Positions 33,131 to 42,358 of a stretch of DNA of 64,000 nt are shown piece after piece (position 1 is the first letter of the stretch; each line of letters starts with the position of its first letter). The position numbers were made by a program, and so were the translations under genes. Under the pieces are notes generated by a model that had not been told where the DNA came from, made no database searches, and saw only the letters and a program-made list of their open reading frames with translations. Source of the DNA: a virus; IMG/VR virus record IMGVR_UViG_3300021962_008747, positions 1 to 64,000 of that record. The stretch is one strand, 5' to 3'.

Positions 33131-33574
33131 TTAACAATAAGGTGGTGTACACCTTTTTTTACCGTCAAGACCTTTAATTTTTCCTTTGCATACTTGAATC
33201 GCATGTCCATTTGCATACGCAGAAGGATACACATCATATTTAGATTTAGCAGAAGCTTTTCCCCTAGCACAAAGTTTTGTTCCTGTTTTTTTACGACCTT
33301 CCTCAATCATATCTTCATAGTCATGATCTCCTTCCGTTTCGTTTTTTAAAAAATCAAATACTTGATCCATGTTATTTTTAGCTTCTGCAATATGATCTTG
33401 AGCCCAATCATGACCATTTTCTAATATTGACTCAATCTCATCTTGATCCATATCTAATAACATTTCACACTGTCTTTTCATTTGTTCAAGATTAGAAAAA
33501 AACATATATCTACTTGAATGTTTATTTTCTTCTTCTTTTAATACTTTACGTATAATATAATTGATATTCATCAT
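33131..33574 (-). CDS. DUF5872-related protein with capsid-targeting-like N-terminus
   Basis: A 147-residue protein. The N-terminus (M)MNINYIIRKVLKE/EENKHSSRY parallels that of the 31681 gene (MNVNNIVKKILIE, then SSRY). The middle is acidic and helical (MDQDEIESILENGHDWAQDHI). The C-terminal 50 residues have cysteines and basic residues (GTKLCARGKASAKSKYDVYPSAYANG, VCKGKIKG, CTPPYC), a pattern often seen with DUF5872-type phage proteins. The second Met (33571) may be the true start; it gives a 13-residue N-terminal piece as in 31681. Confidence 0.7.
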   Translation of the reverse strand: MMNINYIIRKVLKEEENKHSSRYMFFSNLEQMKRQCEMLLDMDQDEIESILENGHDWAQDHIAEAKNNMDQVFDFLKNETEGDHDYEDMIEEGRKKTGTKLCARGKASAKSKYDVYPSAYANGHAIQVCKGKIKGLDGKKRCTPPYC

Positions 33575-33754
33575 TTAAGCATTTAATCCATTAGGTCCAC
33601 CTAAAGTAACCATATTTAATTGTACTACCGTACCTCCTGTCAAATCTGAGTAAACTGGGTGAGGTGCCGATACCTCAACAACGGTTGTACCACCCGATCC
33701 ATCACATATTTGCTCACAAAAAGTAACTTCTGTATTTGCGCTAACTTGTCCCAT
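33575..33754 (-). CDS. Small virion-type protein (59 residues)
   Basis: A 59-residue frame between the 33769 and 33574 genes, starting MGQVSANTEVTFCEQICDG and ending TLGGPNGLNA. The stop is directly followed by the ATG of the next gene, and the start is 14 nt after the upstream stop. It is rich in Gly, Thr and Val with two cysteines, and the frame fills the gap exactly. It is probably a small tail or baseplate component. Confidence 0.6.
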   Translation of the reverse strand: MGQVSANTEVTFCEQICDGSGGTTVVEVSAPHPVYSDLTGGTVVQLNMVTLGGPNGLNA

Positions 33755-33768
33755 TTAATTAATTTTTT

Positions 33769-35229
33769 TTATAATTTATTTACAATCTGAAATTGTATTT
33801 CTCTTTTATAAGTATCTATGTTTCTATCTGAAACTACTTTCATATCTATAAAATATTCATTAGGTATTTTATCTATTGTATCAAAAACAAAATAATACCC
33901 ATCTGTAGTTCTATTAATTTCTGTCCAATCTTGAACTTGTATTTCTGTATTTGATCCCTCTCTAACATATATTCTATAATACGCCCTTACTCCTTTTAAT
34001 ACTGTTGAGCTAGAATATGCCTGTTTGATAGTCACATTAACTTTTCTTAAATCAGTATTTAATATTTTTTCATTTTGTTTAATTCCATTAAAAGAAAACC
34101 CAAATAATTTAGGACTTTCTGTTTTAGTACCAATATTATATTTGTTAGACTTAGGTAAAATTGCAAATTCATTTTCTATATTATCTAAAGAACTACCACC
34201 AATCACTAAATTTTTCCAAACATCGGTAAACAAACATGGAGTATTATCAGAAGTTAATCCATTTATATCTACTTTATAAACCCCTTTTGTTACCAAACAT
34301 GTGGTTAGCGATGTAAAACCAACGACAGGATCACCATCCAAATTTAAAATATCTACTGTAGGGTTTGAGTCTAAATTTATTGGTGATCCATTTTCATAAA
34401 CATATAAATAAAGTTTATTATCAAACGAATCATAAAAATTATTTCTATCATCTAAAATTAAATCATCGTATGATGTTTCTAAATAAGGTTCATAAAAAGT
34501 CTGAGTGTATGGAGAGAAAAAACCAACAAAATAATTCTCAGTCATACCTGAAATATTTTCTAATTCAGGTAAATATGCAATTCCCCAACCTGTCACCCCA
34601 GTGGTACCTCCGGTTAAGATTGAATTTATTTCATTTGTCATATCAAACTCAATATCTTCATTACCTAATTCAAAATGTTGGGTATCTATAATTGTTAGTG
34701 CCGAATAATTTACTGATGATCCTGAAGACGAATTTGTATTATCGTATATCCCATTAGTTGACCAACCACTTAAAGTAGTTCTTTGAAACCAATTAGATGA
34801 CCTATCAGAAAAAGATTTATCATTCAAATTAGTTATCCCAAAATCATAATAATCATATCCTACACCCATATCCCACTGTTGATTTTGGGGTATTCTAAAT
34901 AATATTAAATCAAATGAGGTTGCTCTTCTTCTGCCTTGAGACGTTTTATCATTAAGTAACTCTTTATCAAAAAATGATGTGTTAGTCATTTTTAATTTGT
35001 GAGTTATATTAGAAAAACCAGTACATCCTGTAGATATAATTCCTTCAGATATTTTTGTCTGTAAATTTGTTAAATCTATATTAAAAATATACCTACTATA
35101 TCCTATAGGTACTGAAAGGTTATCCACCCTACCAAAAAATAATTCAACAATAGGATTTCTCGCAGTATTAGTGTAAGAATTATATATAATTGTATTAGAC
35201 TTATCGAAATAAGATTTATGAATAGACAT
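33769..35229 (-). CDS. Probable baseplate/tail structural protein
   Basis: A 486-residue protein of mainly beta structure (FFGRVDNLSVPIGYSRYIFNIDL, ATSFDLILFRIPQNQQWDMGVGYDYYDFG, FYEPYLETSYDDLILDDRNNFYDS). No recognised domain beyond a DNRLRE-like beta-sandwich impression in the N-terminal half. It sits in the same direction as the gp5-like and other structural genes upstream, with a small gene following. It has its own late-type promoter box. Confidence 0.6.
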   Translation of the reverse strand: MSIHKSYFDKSNTIIYNSYTNTARNPIVELFFGRVDNLSVPIGYSRYIFNIDLTNLQTKISEGIISTGCTGFSNITHKLKMTNTSFFDKELLNDKTSQGRRRATSFDLILFRIPQNQQWDMGVGYDYYDFGITNLNDKSFSDRSSNWFQRTTLSGWSTNGIYDNTNSSSGSSVNYSALTIIDTQHFELGNEDIEFDMTNEINSILTGGTTGVTGWGIAYLPELENISGMTENYFVGFFSPYTQTFYEPYLETSYDDLILDDRNNFYDSFDNKLYLYVYENGSPINLDSNPTVDILNLDGDPVVGFTSLTTCLVTKGVYKVDINGLTSDNTPCLFTDVWKNLVIGGSSLDNIENEFAILPKSNKYNIGTKTESPKLFGFSFNGIKQNEKILNTDLRKVNVTIKQAYSSSTVLKGVRAYYRIYVREGSNTEIQVQDWTEINRTTDGYYFVFDTIDKIPNEYFIDMKVVSDRNIDTYKREIQFQIVNKL

Positions 35230-35242
35230 ATAACGTTTTATA

Positions 35243-35250
35243 TATAAATA
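35243..35250 (-). promoter_or_regulatory. Candidate phage late promoter octamer (TATTTATA)
   Basis: TATTTATATATAAAA on the minus strand, 13 nt before the ATG at 35229; the octamer is 35243-35250. Confidence 0.55.
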
Positions 35251-35251
35251 C

Positions 35252-36544
35252 TCAATTAATTCGAATATTACTATTTAAAACATTTTGGTAGGCTTCTTGC
35301 ATTTTTGTTAATATATCCGCTGTCGATATACCTGACGCCGCTGAAACCGGTGTTGGTGGTAACATAGGGTATGGGTGGTCGTGAGTTACTAAAAAATTAA
35401 CAATTAACTGGAGTAAATCTAATAAAGGTTCGCCTCTAACCATAGATTTTGTATTTGGTTGTAATGTGTCATATATGTCGTCAGCCTCTATTCCGTATAT
35501 TCCTTTTGTTGATAATACTTCTTTAATTTCTGGTGTGGTGTTATCATGAGATAGAAAATACATTTGTTGTGCGCCCATTAAATTTATTGTTGTTCCTATT
35601 TGTTCTTCTGTGACCGGTTTGTATGTTTCCTCAATTTTAATGAATGGTTCTCTTGGATTATTATTTATATCACTTACCAAACCATATCCTTGGGATATAT
35701 CGGCAGGACTAACTTGAACCGCGTCCATTATTTTAGTCGCATTTTGAATTACATTAATATCTATATTATTACTAGAAATTAAGTCAGTTATTGAGTTTCT
35801 TAATGTAGAATCAGGTCTATAGAAAAAAGGAAAATTATCCCCTTGTTCAATAGTTGGTATAAGTACCTGCGGTTGATTTTTAAAATCAATTAAAACTTTA
35901 TTAATTTCATTTATAAATAAATCAAAAGATAATGCGGTAAGAGTTTTTGTATAAATTATAGATGGAGTTATGTTTGTAAAAATTGTGTTGTAATCTAAAA
36001 AATCGGTCTTGGTTTGAGCATCCTCCGGTAGTTTGTATATTATAACCATTCCCGTATAAACATCGACAGTGGTACTTAAAGTAGAGCATTGATATTCTAT
36101 TAAATATTTTACACCCTCTATGTTTGGTACTAATCTAGTGATTGTTTTATCATCACCATATATTTTAACTTTATCAAAATAAGACATTTGAAAAAATGCT
36201 CTATTTTCATTTGGTGATGGTATTTCTCCTCTTTGAAATGCAAAATGTTTTCCTGCTCTAAGTAGTAATTCACTTTCCTTAATGATTATGTCAGAACTAT
36301 CTCTACCATTTATCGAAATATCAACAGGCTCAACAAAAACTCCCTTTTTTTCTTTGTCTGCATATTGACCATTACTGTCTTTTATAAAAGGAATACTTAT
36401 TGTGGAATTACCATAACCACTATCTAAATGGGTATTTGATGATCTAAAATCTTCATTTTTTATTGTGGTTGGGGAAGAATAGGGAGCAATCATATAAAAC
36501 TTATTTCTACCTGATCTTCTTTTTCTATCAAAATAAAATAACAA
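35252..36544 (-). CDS. Baseplate hub/spike-like protein, main part (frameshifted from the gene upstream)
   Basis: A 430-residue frame that has no normal start: it opens at a TTG a few codons after an in-frame TGA. The first residues (LLFYFDRKRRSGRNKFYMIAPYSSP) continue logically from the OB-fold-like protein encoded in the overlapping frame at 36490-36822. Later segments (LLDLLQLIVNFLVTHDHPYPMLPPTP) are of the type found at the end of T4-like gp5/baseplate spike proteins. I treat it as the C-terminal part of one gene spanning 35252-36822. Confidence 0.6.
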   Translation of the reverse strand: MLFYFDRKRRSGRNKFYMIAPYSSPTTIKNEDFRSSNTHLDSGYGNSTISIPFIKDSNGQYADKEKKGVFVEPVDISINGRDSSDIIIKESELLLRAGKHFAFQRGEIPSPNENRAFFQMSYFDKVKIYGDDKTITRLVPNIEGVKYLIEYQCSTLSTTVDVYTGMVIIYKLPEDAQTKTDFLDYNTIFTNITPSIIYTKTLTALSFDLFINEINKVLIDFKNQPQVLIPTIEQGDNFPFFYRPDSTLRNSITDLISSNNIDINVIQNATKIMDAVQVSPADISQGYGLVSDINNNPREPFIKIEETYKPVTEEQIGTTINLMGAQQMYFLSHDNTTPEIKEVLSTKGIYGIEADDIYDTLQPNTKSMVRGEPLLDLLQLIVNFLVTHDHPYPMLPPTPVSAASGISTADILTKMQEAYQNVLNSNIRIN

Positions 36545-36822
36545 ACATTTTCACCTGGCTTTGGTACTTGATTTATAAAGTATGGTAATAGAGGTAAAAA
36601 TATGAATGGGTCTTTTGGTGACCACGGACCATTTTTAAATGGAGTTTTAGAATTTTCATCAAAACCTTTTATTGATTTTTTAACTTGATCTTCATCTTCA
36701 TTTGTTGGCGCAACTCTAATACGACCTAACATTAAAGGGTCTTTAGTGTCTAAACAGACCCCAAAATATATATTTTGTGTCATGTCAGATGAAAAATCAC
36801 TGGGCATTAAACTAGTTGCCAT
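36490..36822 (-). CDS. Baseplate spike-like protein, N-terminal OB-fold part
   Basis: A 110-residue frame: MATSLMPSDF, YFGVCLDTKDPLMLGRIRVAP, DPFIFLPLLPYFINQVPKPGENV. The 'G-V-V/C-D-P-x-x-x-G-R-I-R-V' strand order is that of gp5/VgrG-type OB folds. After PKPGEN the sequence stops making sense (CYFILIEKEDQVEISFI, stop), whereas the -1 frame continues well. One extra A in the run AAAA near 36547 would join the two. It overlaps the downstream frame by 55 nt. Confidence 0.65.
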   Translation of the reverse strand: MATSLMPSDFSSDMTQNIYFGVCLDTKDPLMLGRIRVAPTNEDEDQVKKSIKGFDENSKTPFKNGPWSPKDPFIFLPLLPYFINQVPKPGENVCYFILIEKEDQVEISFI

Positions 36823-37018
36823 TGTTTGTTCTTCTATTAAATTCTTCTAATATTTTATTGTAACTTGTTTCAGTTATATCTAAGTGACGAGTAAGCTTCA
36901 ATATTAAATCCTTAGTTTTATAAAAATCTTTATCTAAAAATTTTAATGCTTCCAATAGTTCTTTATTAGAAATTGATTTATAATTATTTAATATCTCAAA
37001 AATTTTTTCTTGTTCCAT
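36812..37018 (-). CDS. Small protein of unknown function
   Basis: A 68-residue helical protein (MEQEKIFEILNNYKSISNKELLEALKFLDKDFYKTKDLIL). The ATG at 37018 was chosen because it is 1 nt after the stop of the upstream gene. It overlaps the next gene by 11 nt. Position between two structural genes suggests a baseplate assembly factor; nothing else supports this. Confidence 0.6.
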   Translation of the reverse strand: MEQEKIFEILNNYKSISNKELLEALKFLDKDFYKTKDLILKLTRHLDITETSYNKILEEFNRRTNNGN

Positions 37019-37019
37019 A

Positions 37020-39062
37020 TTAATACGCCTTACCAACCCCTTTAGATGGTAAAGTAATGCCTGCCGGGGTTATTGTCAATGGTGGAATAAACATCTCTGC
37101 TTTACCATTTTTATTATTTTCTGCATTTTGTCCTTGTATTAATCCTTTTAACGCAATATTCATAAGATTTGGACTTCCATCTGCATTTGCGCCAGTTGGT
37201 AAACCCGCCTTTTGTAAATTTTTTATAGTATTTGCAAAGGCTCTAGTATCTGAAACACCACCTAATTGGGCGGCACCTGCTAATACAAACTGAGGTAACC
37301 CAATATTGAGTTTAGCAACACTTAAATTTAATAGTTTTAATATTTCATCTATCACGTTTTTACAATTTGCAAAATCAGTAAATAATTGGTTTAATTGTAA
37401 CAAAGAATAAACAATACTAGAATACATTTCATAATATTTTTTTTGTTGTTCTGTTGCAATATCTAATAAAATATCTTGGACTAATAGTTTTATATTTTTT
37501 TTAATTTCTTTAAATAATTCTTCTATGAAAATGGTCACAATTTTTTTGGAAATGCCAAATACTACTTTTTTAAACTTTTTTATAAAATCTAATAAACCAT
37601 CATAGTATTCATTAAATGTGTTTGAGGCAACCGTTTTTATGGCTTTGAACATAGTCATAAACCCTAACATAAATTTAGGACTCAAAATAGTTTTTAAAAG
37701 ATTTGTAGGTAAATCAATTATCATTTCTCTAAAAATAAAATCAAGTATGTTCAAGTTTAACACGTCTATACTACCTGACCAATTTGGATCTTTACTTAAC
37801 CCAGCTAAACCATTTAATAAATTATCAATTTTCTTTTCACTTTTGTTTTCACTTATTATTTGTTTTTGTAGTTTTGTTACCGCTAAAACATTAATCGGTA
37901 ATAAAACAGAATCACAACCATCAAAAGTTACTAACCCATTTTGAATGTTGTTAACCCTATCCTCAATTTGTCTAAGTTCTATACCCGAAACCGTAAAAAA
38001 ATCATCACTTAAAGAATCGTCTTCGGCCACCTTAGCGTTTCCTGAAACCTCAATTTTTGGGTTGTCCGTACATATACCCATTAAACGTTTAATAATACTA
38101 AAAAACTTTTCAATTACTGTTAGTTCTTCTTCCGGTATTTGTAATTCAAAATTCGCAGTATTAAATAATTTAGATAGAATATTATTAATTAAATTGTCCA
38201 AATTAAATAAATCTATACTTCTATAATAATCTTCTAAAAAATTGGTAACAGTATCTTGATTATTGGCCTGAGGTCTAAGTGTTATTTTAAAATATTGTTC
38301 ATTATTAATCTGTTCGTATTGAATATCAAATATTTCATTTCCTGACGCACCTTTATAATATTCTCCGTATTCTTGAAAAAATGAATTTGAAGATGATAAC
38401 CTCGTATAAAGTTGTCTATTCATAGAATATGGAGTTCCTGATAAAAAAAGTGACCCGTTTGTGGTTGCAGAAGTTTCATAACTATATTTTGTCAATTCAT
38501 CATCTGGAGAATTTTTTAATATATTAAAAAAGTCTAAATTTTTTATTTTTACATATATAGGGGTGTTTGTTAATACAAAATTACCATATGATTGATCCTG
38601 AGAACATCCGATAGCGTATAAAATTTCTTGTATAATTATTTTAAGAATCCTTTCTTTTGTGTTTACACATGTTGTTAAAAAAATCCTACTCATCCTATCC
38701 AGACTATTTCTATTTTTTCTTTTTTGTTTTTTAGATTTTTTTTGTTTTATCTTTTCTTTTACGTTTTCATTAGAGTCTTCACTATCGTCAGTTTCTTCTG
38801 CGTCATCAGTTTGTGTAAAAATTGATAGCAACTTTTCTATTGGTGATTCTTCTGAAGATCTTAAATCTTTAATTTTTTCACCTAAACTTTTTTTGTCCTC
38901 ATCAGAAGTAATTTGTTTTTTTTCGGCTTTTGTATTTGAAGTTGGATCTTTGATTTTATCCTTCTTTAATTTCTTATCTGCTTTACTGGATTCTTTTACG
39001 GTTTTTATTGCTGAAATTTCTTCAGACGCATCACTATAACTTTTTTTTAAATCAAGTCCCAT
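37020..39062 (-). CDS. Large tail/baseplate structural protein
   Basis: A 680-residue protein. Residues 1-120 are Lys/Glu/Asp/Ser-rich and probably disordered (KSSKADKKLKKDK, KEKIKQKKSKKQKRKNRN). The rest is mixed alpha/beta with long hydrophobic helices in 430-560 (FREMIIDLPTNLLKTILSPKFMLGFMTMF and others), which could line a tail tube or span a membrane during injection. The C-terminus is Gly/Pro rich (PPLTITPAGITLPSKGVGK). No family recognised. Confidence 0.65.
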   Translation of the reverse strand: MGLDLKKSYSDASEEISAIKTVKESSKADKKLKKDKIKDPTSNTKAEKKQITSDEDKKSLGEKIKDLRSSEESPIEKLLSIFTQTDDAEETDDSEDSNENVKEKIKQKKSKKQKRKNRNSLDRMSRIFLTTCVNTKERILKIIIQEILYAIGCSQDQSYGNFVLTNTPIYVKIKNLDFFNILKNSPDDELTKYSYETSATTNGSLFLSGTPYSMNRQLYTRLSSSNSFFQEYGEYYKGASGNEIFDIQYEQINNEQYFKITLRPQANNQDTVTNFLEDYYRSIDLFNLDNLINNILSKLFNTANFELQIPEEELTVIEKFFSIIKRLMGICTDNPKIEVSGNAKVAEDDSLSDDFFTVSGIELRQIEDRVNNIQNGLVTFDGCDSVLLPINVLAVTKLQKQIISENKSEKKIDNLLNGLAGLSKDPNWSGSIDVLNLNILDFIFREMIIDLPTNLLKTILSPKFMLGFMTMFKAIKTVASNTFNEYYDGLLDFIKKFKKVVFGISKKIVTIFIEELFKEIKKNIKLLVQDILLDIATEQQKKYYEMYSSIVYSLLQLNQLFTDFANCKNVIDEILKLLNLSVAKLNIGLPQFVLAGAAQLGGVSDTRAFANTIKNLQKAGLPTGANADGSPNLMNIALKGLIQGQNAENNKNGKAEMFIPPLTITPAGITLPSKGVGKAY

Positions 39063-39065
39063 TTT

Positions 39066-39434
39066 TTAGATATTGAATGTACCGTTACTTGGTTTATTTA
39101 TGTCTTTTTGTATTAAATTTTGTAATAACTCATCATCAACATCAGTTAAACTAAAGTCTTCGTCACTTGATTTATTTGATTTTTCCCAAATTGTTGATTG
39201 TAATTTTGATAGTGATAGTTTTTTTTCTATGGTATCGTTAATAATTTTTTGCTGTTCTTTTATAACAGGACCTATTAATGTCATGTCTTCAGGATCTTTA
39301 AGCATAGATAACATTTTATTTTGTATTCTAATTGCGGTAGACCTCTGCTCAACTAGTTCATTATATATTTCTTGCATTAATCCTAAGACCGAATCTTTGT
39401 TTAGTGCAATCTCTTTTTTTCTTTGTCTATTCAT
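39066..39434 (-). CDS. Small structural-operon protein of unknown function
   Basis: A 122-residue, mostly helical, charged protein (MNRQRKKEIALNKDSVLGLMQEIYNELVEQRSTAIRIQNKML). Its C-terminal part is acidic (SSDEDFSLTDVDDELLQNLIQKD). It is separated by 3 nt from the large structural gene downstream and has its own late-type box, so it starts the 39434-33131 structural unit. A chaperone or tail-completion role is possible. Confidence 0.6.
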   Translation of the reverse strand: MNRQRKKEIALNKDSVLGLMQEIYNELVEQRSTAIRIQNKMLSMLKDPEDMTLIGPVIKEQQKIINDTIEKKLSLSKLQSTIWEKSNKSSDEDFSLTDVDDELLQNLIQKDINKPSNGTFNI

Positions 39435-39438
39435 AATA

Positions 39439-39446
39439 TATAAATA
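39439..39446 (-). promoter_or_regulatory. Candidate phage late promoter octamer (TATTTATA)
   Basis: TATTTATA on the minus strand ending 4 nt before the ATG at 39434; it marks the boundary between the sigma-factor operon and the structural operon. Confidence 0.5.
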
Positions 39447-39462
39447 TTAATTATAGAATTTT

Positions 39463-40194
39463 TCAATCCTTTTTTATCTTTTCTAAAGTAGTCAGATAAA
39501 GAGTCTTATATTTTTTAAGATATAATCTAATCTCTTTTGTGGATAAATTAGTCATTTCACGTAAAGATAAAAGTATTATATTTTTATTAAACTTATTATT
39601 GTCGTTACCTATAAAAATGTTTCCGTAGTTGTTAAACAACTCTATTAATGATTGACCTAATTTCATTTCCGAGTCGTTTAATTTCATATCCTGAATATAT
39701 GTTTTTAAGTCTTGTAAGAATACATCAATTATTTTTTCTGCGTCAATCTCTTCGTTTTCTATATAATATATTAAATCAGGCCTATTTTCCAAACTTGTAG
39801 AAATGTCTTCATAAGAAATTTTTCTATTCATTTCCCTTTGATCTTTTTGTATTTGACCCATTAAATAATTTTTACATATGGTACCAAAATAAGAATAGGC
39901 CTTCTTATTTTTATCTGGCTTAAACTTATCCACTTTTGTCATAAGAAAAGAATGAGTATCTGTGTGAAGATCTTTATAATCCATATCTTTTCTGTATAAT
40001 TTATATCTTCTAATAATAGAATCTATCATCTTATCAAGAGGATCTCTTAAAAAATTGTTATATATAAACTCTTTTTCTCTTTGGTCTTCACTATTAATAT
40101 AGTTAATAACTGCCTCTTCTTCGCGAATATCAAAATAATTATTTTTATTCGCCTTTTTCTTTTTTAATTCTTTGTTTTCATCATTAACTAACAT
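39463..40194 (-). CDS. Late-transcription sigma factor (gp55-like)
   Basis: A 243-residue protein that I read as a T4 gp55-type sigma factor. The region-2-like core is about residues 40-125: FIYNNFLRDPLDKMIDSIIRRYKLY, then DLHTDTHSFLMTKVDKFKPDKNKKAYSYFGTICKNYLMGQIQKDQRE. It would direct host RNA polymerase to phage late promoters; the TATTTATA boxes listed here are the natural candidates. It is the last gene of the glycosyltransferase operon, overlapping its neighbour by 1 nt, so it may be made before the structural genes it controls. Confidence 0.8.
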   Translation of the reverse strand: MLVNDENKELKKKKANKNNYFDIREEEAVINYINSEDQREKEFIYNNFLRDPLDKMIDSIIRRYKLYRKDMDYKDLHTDTHSFLMTKVDKFKPDKNKKAYSYFGTICKNYLMGQIQKDQREMNRKISYEDISTSLENRPDLIYYIENEEIDAEKIIDVFLQDLKTYIQDMKLNDSEMKLGQSLIELFNNYGNIFIGNDNNKFNKNIILLSLREMTNLSTKEIRLYLKKYKTLYLTTLEKIKKD

Positions 40195-40997
40195 TAAACA
40201 TTTTCTTCAACATACTTTATATTTCTATCTGTAGTAAAGAAATGTTCTTTTTTTGCGGTTTCTAACCAAAAACTAACCTCATTGTCGGAGATTTTTTCCT
40301 CACCATATTTGTAGTTCCAAAATAATGAACCTTCTCTCATATTTGTATGTTTATAACCAATTCTAGGTATTGTTAATATCTTATTAGAATTATATGTCAT
40401 TCTTAATAAAAGTTCATAAACAAAAGTTAATTTTATTGATGGTTTAAAACCTCCATTCTCTAAGAACTTTTCTTTTTTAACAACCATTCCACTCGTTTGA
40501 AAATTTTGATAATTTAACAATAGTTCATTTGTTAAATAACCTAACTCACTATTCATGCTGACGGCAAAAGTCGCTTCATTTGTAAACCCAGCAAAAACGC
40601 CTTTTTCATCTGTATCAACAACTAAAGGTAAAAACGCATCTATTTCAGGAAATGACTTTTCATAGTCTTTAACATTTTTAAACCATATAGAAGAATATTC
40701 ATCGTCAAATTCTAAAACAGAAACCCACTTACTTTTAGCTTCACTTACTCCTAAATTTACCTGTGTTGCGTAATCAAAAGAACCTTTATTTTCAATTAAC
40801 CTAACGGGTAATTGCTCAAAATCAAAATTTGATAAATGGCTGATTAATGATTCATCTGTTGAATGGACAATAATTAATTCATTTATTGGTAATGACTGAT
40901 TTTTTAAAGATTTTATTGATCTTTCTAACAATTCATCAAACCCTCTTACTTTTGAGCTTGAAAGCGGTAATATTACCGATACATCAAATTTTTCCAT
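40194..40997 (-). CDS. Family 2 glycosyltransferase
   Basis: A 267-residue GT-A fold enzyme: VSVILPLSSSK at the N-terminus (nucleotide-binding strand), RSIKSLKNQSLPINELIIVHS, and SKWVSVLEFDDEYSS, where the D-D pair takes the place of the DxD metal site. The sugar donor and acceptor cannot be told. It is part of the packed glycan operon 40194-53041. Confidence 0.8.
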   Translation of the reverse strand: MEKFDVSVILPLSSSKVRGFDELLERSIKSLKNQSLPINELIIVHSTDESLISHLSNFDFEQLPVRLIENKGSFDYATQVNLGVSEAKSKWVSVLEFDDEYSSIWFKNVKDYEKSFPEIDAFLPLVVDTDEKGVFAGFTNEATFAVSMNSELGYLTNELLLNYQNFQTSGMVVKKEKFLENGGFKPSIKLTFVYELLLRMTYNSNKILTIPRIGYKHTNMREGSLFWNYKYGEEKISDNEVSFWLETAKKEHFFTTDRNIKYVEENV

Positions 40998-41002
40998 ATT
41001 AA

Positions 41003-42067
41003 TTAATTTTCTACGTTTAATTTTATTTTTTCTAATTGTTCTTCAAATATCTCTAATCTAGTTTCAAAATATTTTTCAAATAACTTAACAACCTCCCCTT
41101 CAAATTTTTCAATATCTTTAAATTTATCTGAAGTATTTTTAATTTCTTCGTAAAGATTATCTGCAATATTATCCTCTAACCAATTTTGTGTAAAGTTTGC
41201 AATATAATCAACAATATCGTTTGTATTATTTGTCCAAATACCGTTATTTTCAGTCATCCACTCGTGAGGTAAATAAGGAACTTTACCAATTACAGGAGTA
41301 CCTGAAGACATAGATTCTAAAGGGAAAGTACCAAAAGAAGATATATCATCAACCCAAACAGAAAGATAACTTTCTTTTAAGAATTTAGAAAAATCATTTT
41401 GACTAATTCCTCTCATATCTCTAAACGTTAACCATCTAAACTGAGGATATTTTAAATAAAATGTTTTTATAATTTTTGCAGTATCTCTTTGTTCTCTGGA
41501 GTGTATTGAAATAATAGGGTTAGCGGGTCTTTCTTTTTTATTAAAAATAGATGATATTGTTGGCTCAATAATATCCACACTAACATTTCTAAAAATATCT
41601 GTTATGTATTTTTTTTGATTTTCACTAGTAGTAATACATTTTATAAAACCAAAATTAGCCCAAGAAGTTCCAGGCGCTAACGTTTCTAACATATAATCAT
41701 ACGACTGACATAAAACAATTTTACCACAAGTAAAGTTTTTTAATTGCTCCATTACATGACCATAAATTTCAGGAATAATAATAAAATCTTCAGGTGATAT
41801 TTGCAAATTTTGACCATCAATTGTTTGATGAGGTAATTCCATATACTCCTCACTCAACCAAGAAGATACTCCTTTATAATCTTGACTTTCATGAATGATA
41901 ATACTGTTATAACCTTTCTTAGAAAGAATCAAAGCCAAGTCATAAATGTATTTAACAGAAGCTTTTGGGTTACCTTTAGTGTCCTGCACTAAAAAATAAA
42001 TTCTTGACAACTTGTTTTTTAAACTGTTGACGGATTTTTCTAATTTTTCAATTTTTTCTAATTCCAT
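41003..42067 (-). CDS. GT-B (family 4-like) glycosyltransferase
   Basis: A 354-residue protein. An N-terminal coiled coil (ELEKIEKLEKSVNSLKNKL) precedes a GT-B fold: KYIYDLALILSKKGYNSIIIHES in the first domain, and ISIHSREQRDTAKIIKTF plus the donor-site segment FGTFPLESMSSGTPVIG in the second. The E in the latter is the usual family-4 nucleotide-sugar ligand. The C-terminal 50 residues are again coiled coil. It may glycosylate a virion or surface component. Confidence 0.75.
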   Translation of the reverse strand: MELEKIEKLEKSVNSLKNKLSRIYFLVQDTKGNPKASVKYIYDLALILSKKGYNSIIIHESQDYKGVSSWLSEEYMELPHQTIDGQNLQISPEDFIIIPEIYGHVMEQLKNFTCGKIVLCQSYDYMLETLAPGTSWANFGFIKCITTSENQKKYITDIFRNVSVDIIEPTISSIFNKKERPANPIISIHSREQRDTAKIIKTFYLKYPQFRWLTFRDMRGISQNDFSKFLKESYLSVWVDDISSFGTFPLESMSSGTPVIGKVPYLPHEWMTENNGIWTNNTNDIVDYIANFTQNWLEDNIADNLYEEIKNTSDKFKDIEKFEGEVVKLFEKYFETRLEIFEEQLEKIKLNVEN

Positions 42068-42070
42068 TTT

Positions 42071-42358
42071 TTAAAACTTTTTAAGTATTTTATTTATTAA
42101 TAAAGTGTTGAATGCGATTTTAAATGGGATTGTTAAGTTTTTTGCCCCATGTATACCTAAATCTTCATCTAACTCTTCACGTTCTGTAAGTAAAACCTCG
42201 ATCAAACTTTTAAAGGTTTCAAATCTTGTTACACTTATTTGTTGTTCTGGAGATTCTGTATCACCCGTGGTTAAAGGTAAAACAGATTTTTCGTAACTTA
42301 CTTGTTTTTCTAGTTCATTAATGTCCAAGAAATAGTTTTCTCCTAAAAATTCTAACAT
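42071..42358 (-). CDS. Small protein of unknown function
   Basis: A 95-residue helical protein (MLEFLGENYFLDINELEKQVSYEKSV, then SVTRFETFKSLIEVLLTEREELDEDLG). No motif. It overlaps the HAD-like gene by 7 nt and is 3 nt from the glycosyltransferase, so it is translated with them. Confidence 0.6.
   Translation of the reverse strand: MLEFLGENYFLDINELEKQVSYEKSVLPLTTGDTESPEQQISVTRFETFKSLIEVLLTEREELDEDLGIHGAKNLTIPFKIAFNTLLINKILKKF

Noticed and set aside
32971-33306. A 111-codon minus-strand frame overlapping two genes.
   Set aside because: It overlaps the 33131-33574 gene, which has a recognised domain and N-terminal motif, and the secreted protein gene at 33050.
37057-39039. Several plus-strand frames of 78-126 codons opposite the large structural gene.
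   Set aside because: They are antisense shadows with Ser/Phe/Ile-rich composition typical of the reverse of Lys/Glu-rich genes, and have no promoter box or coupling.
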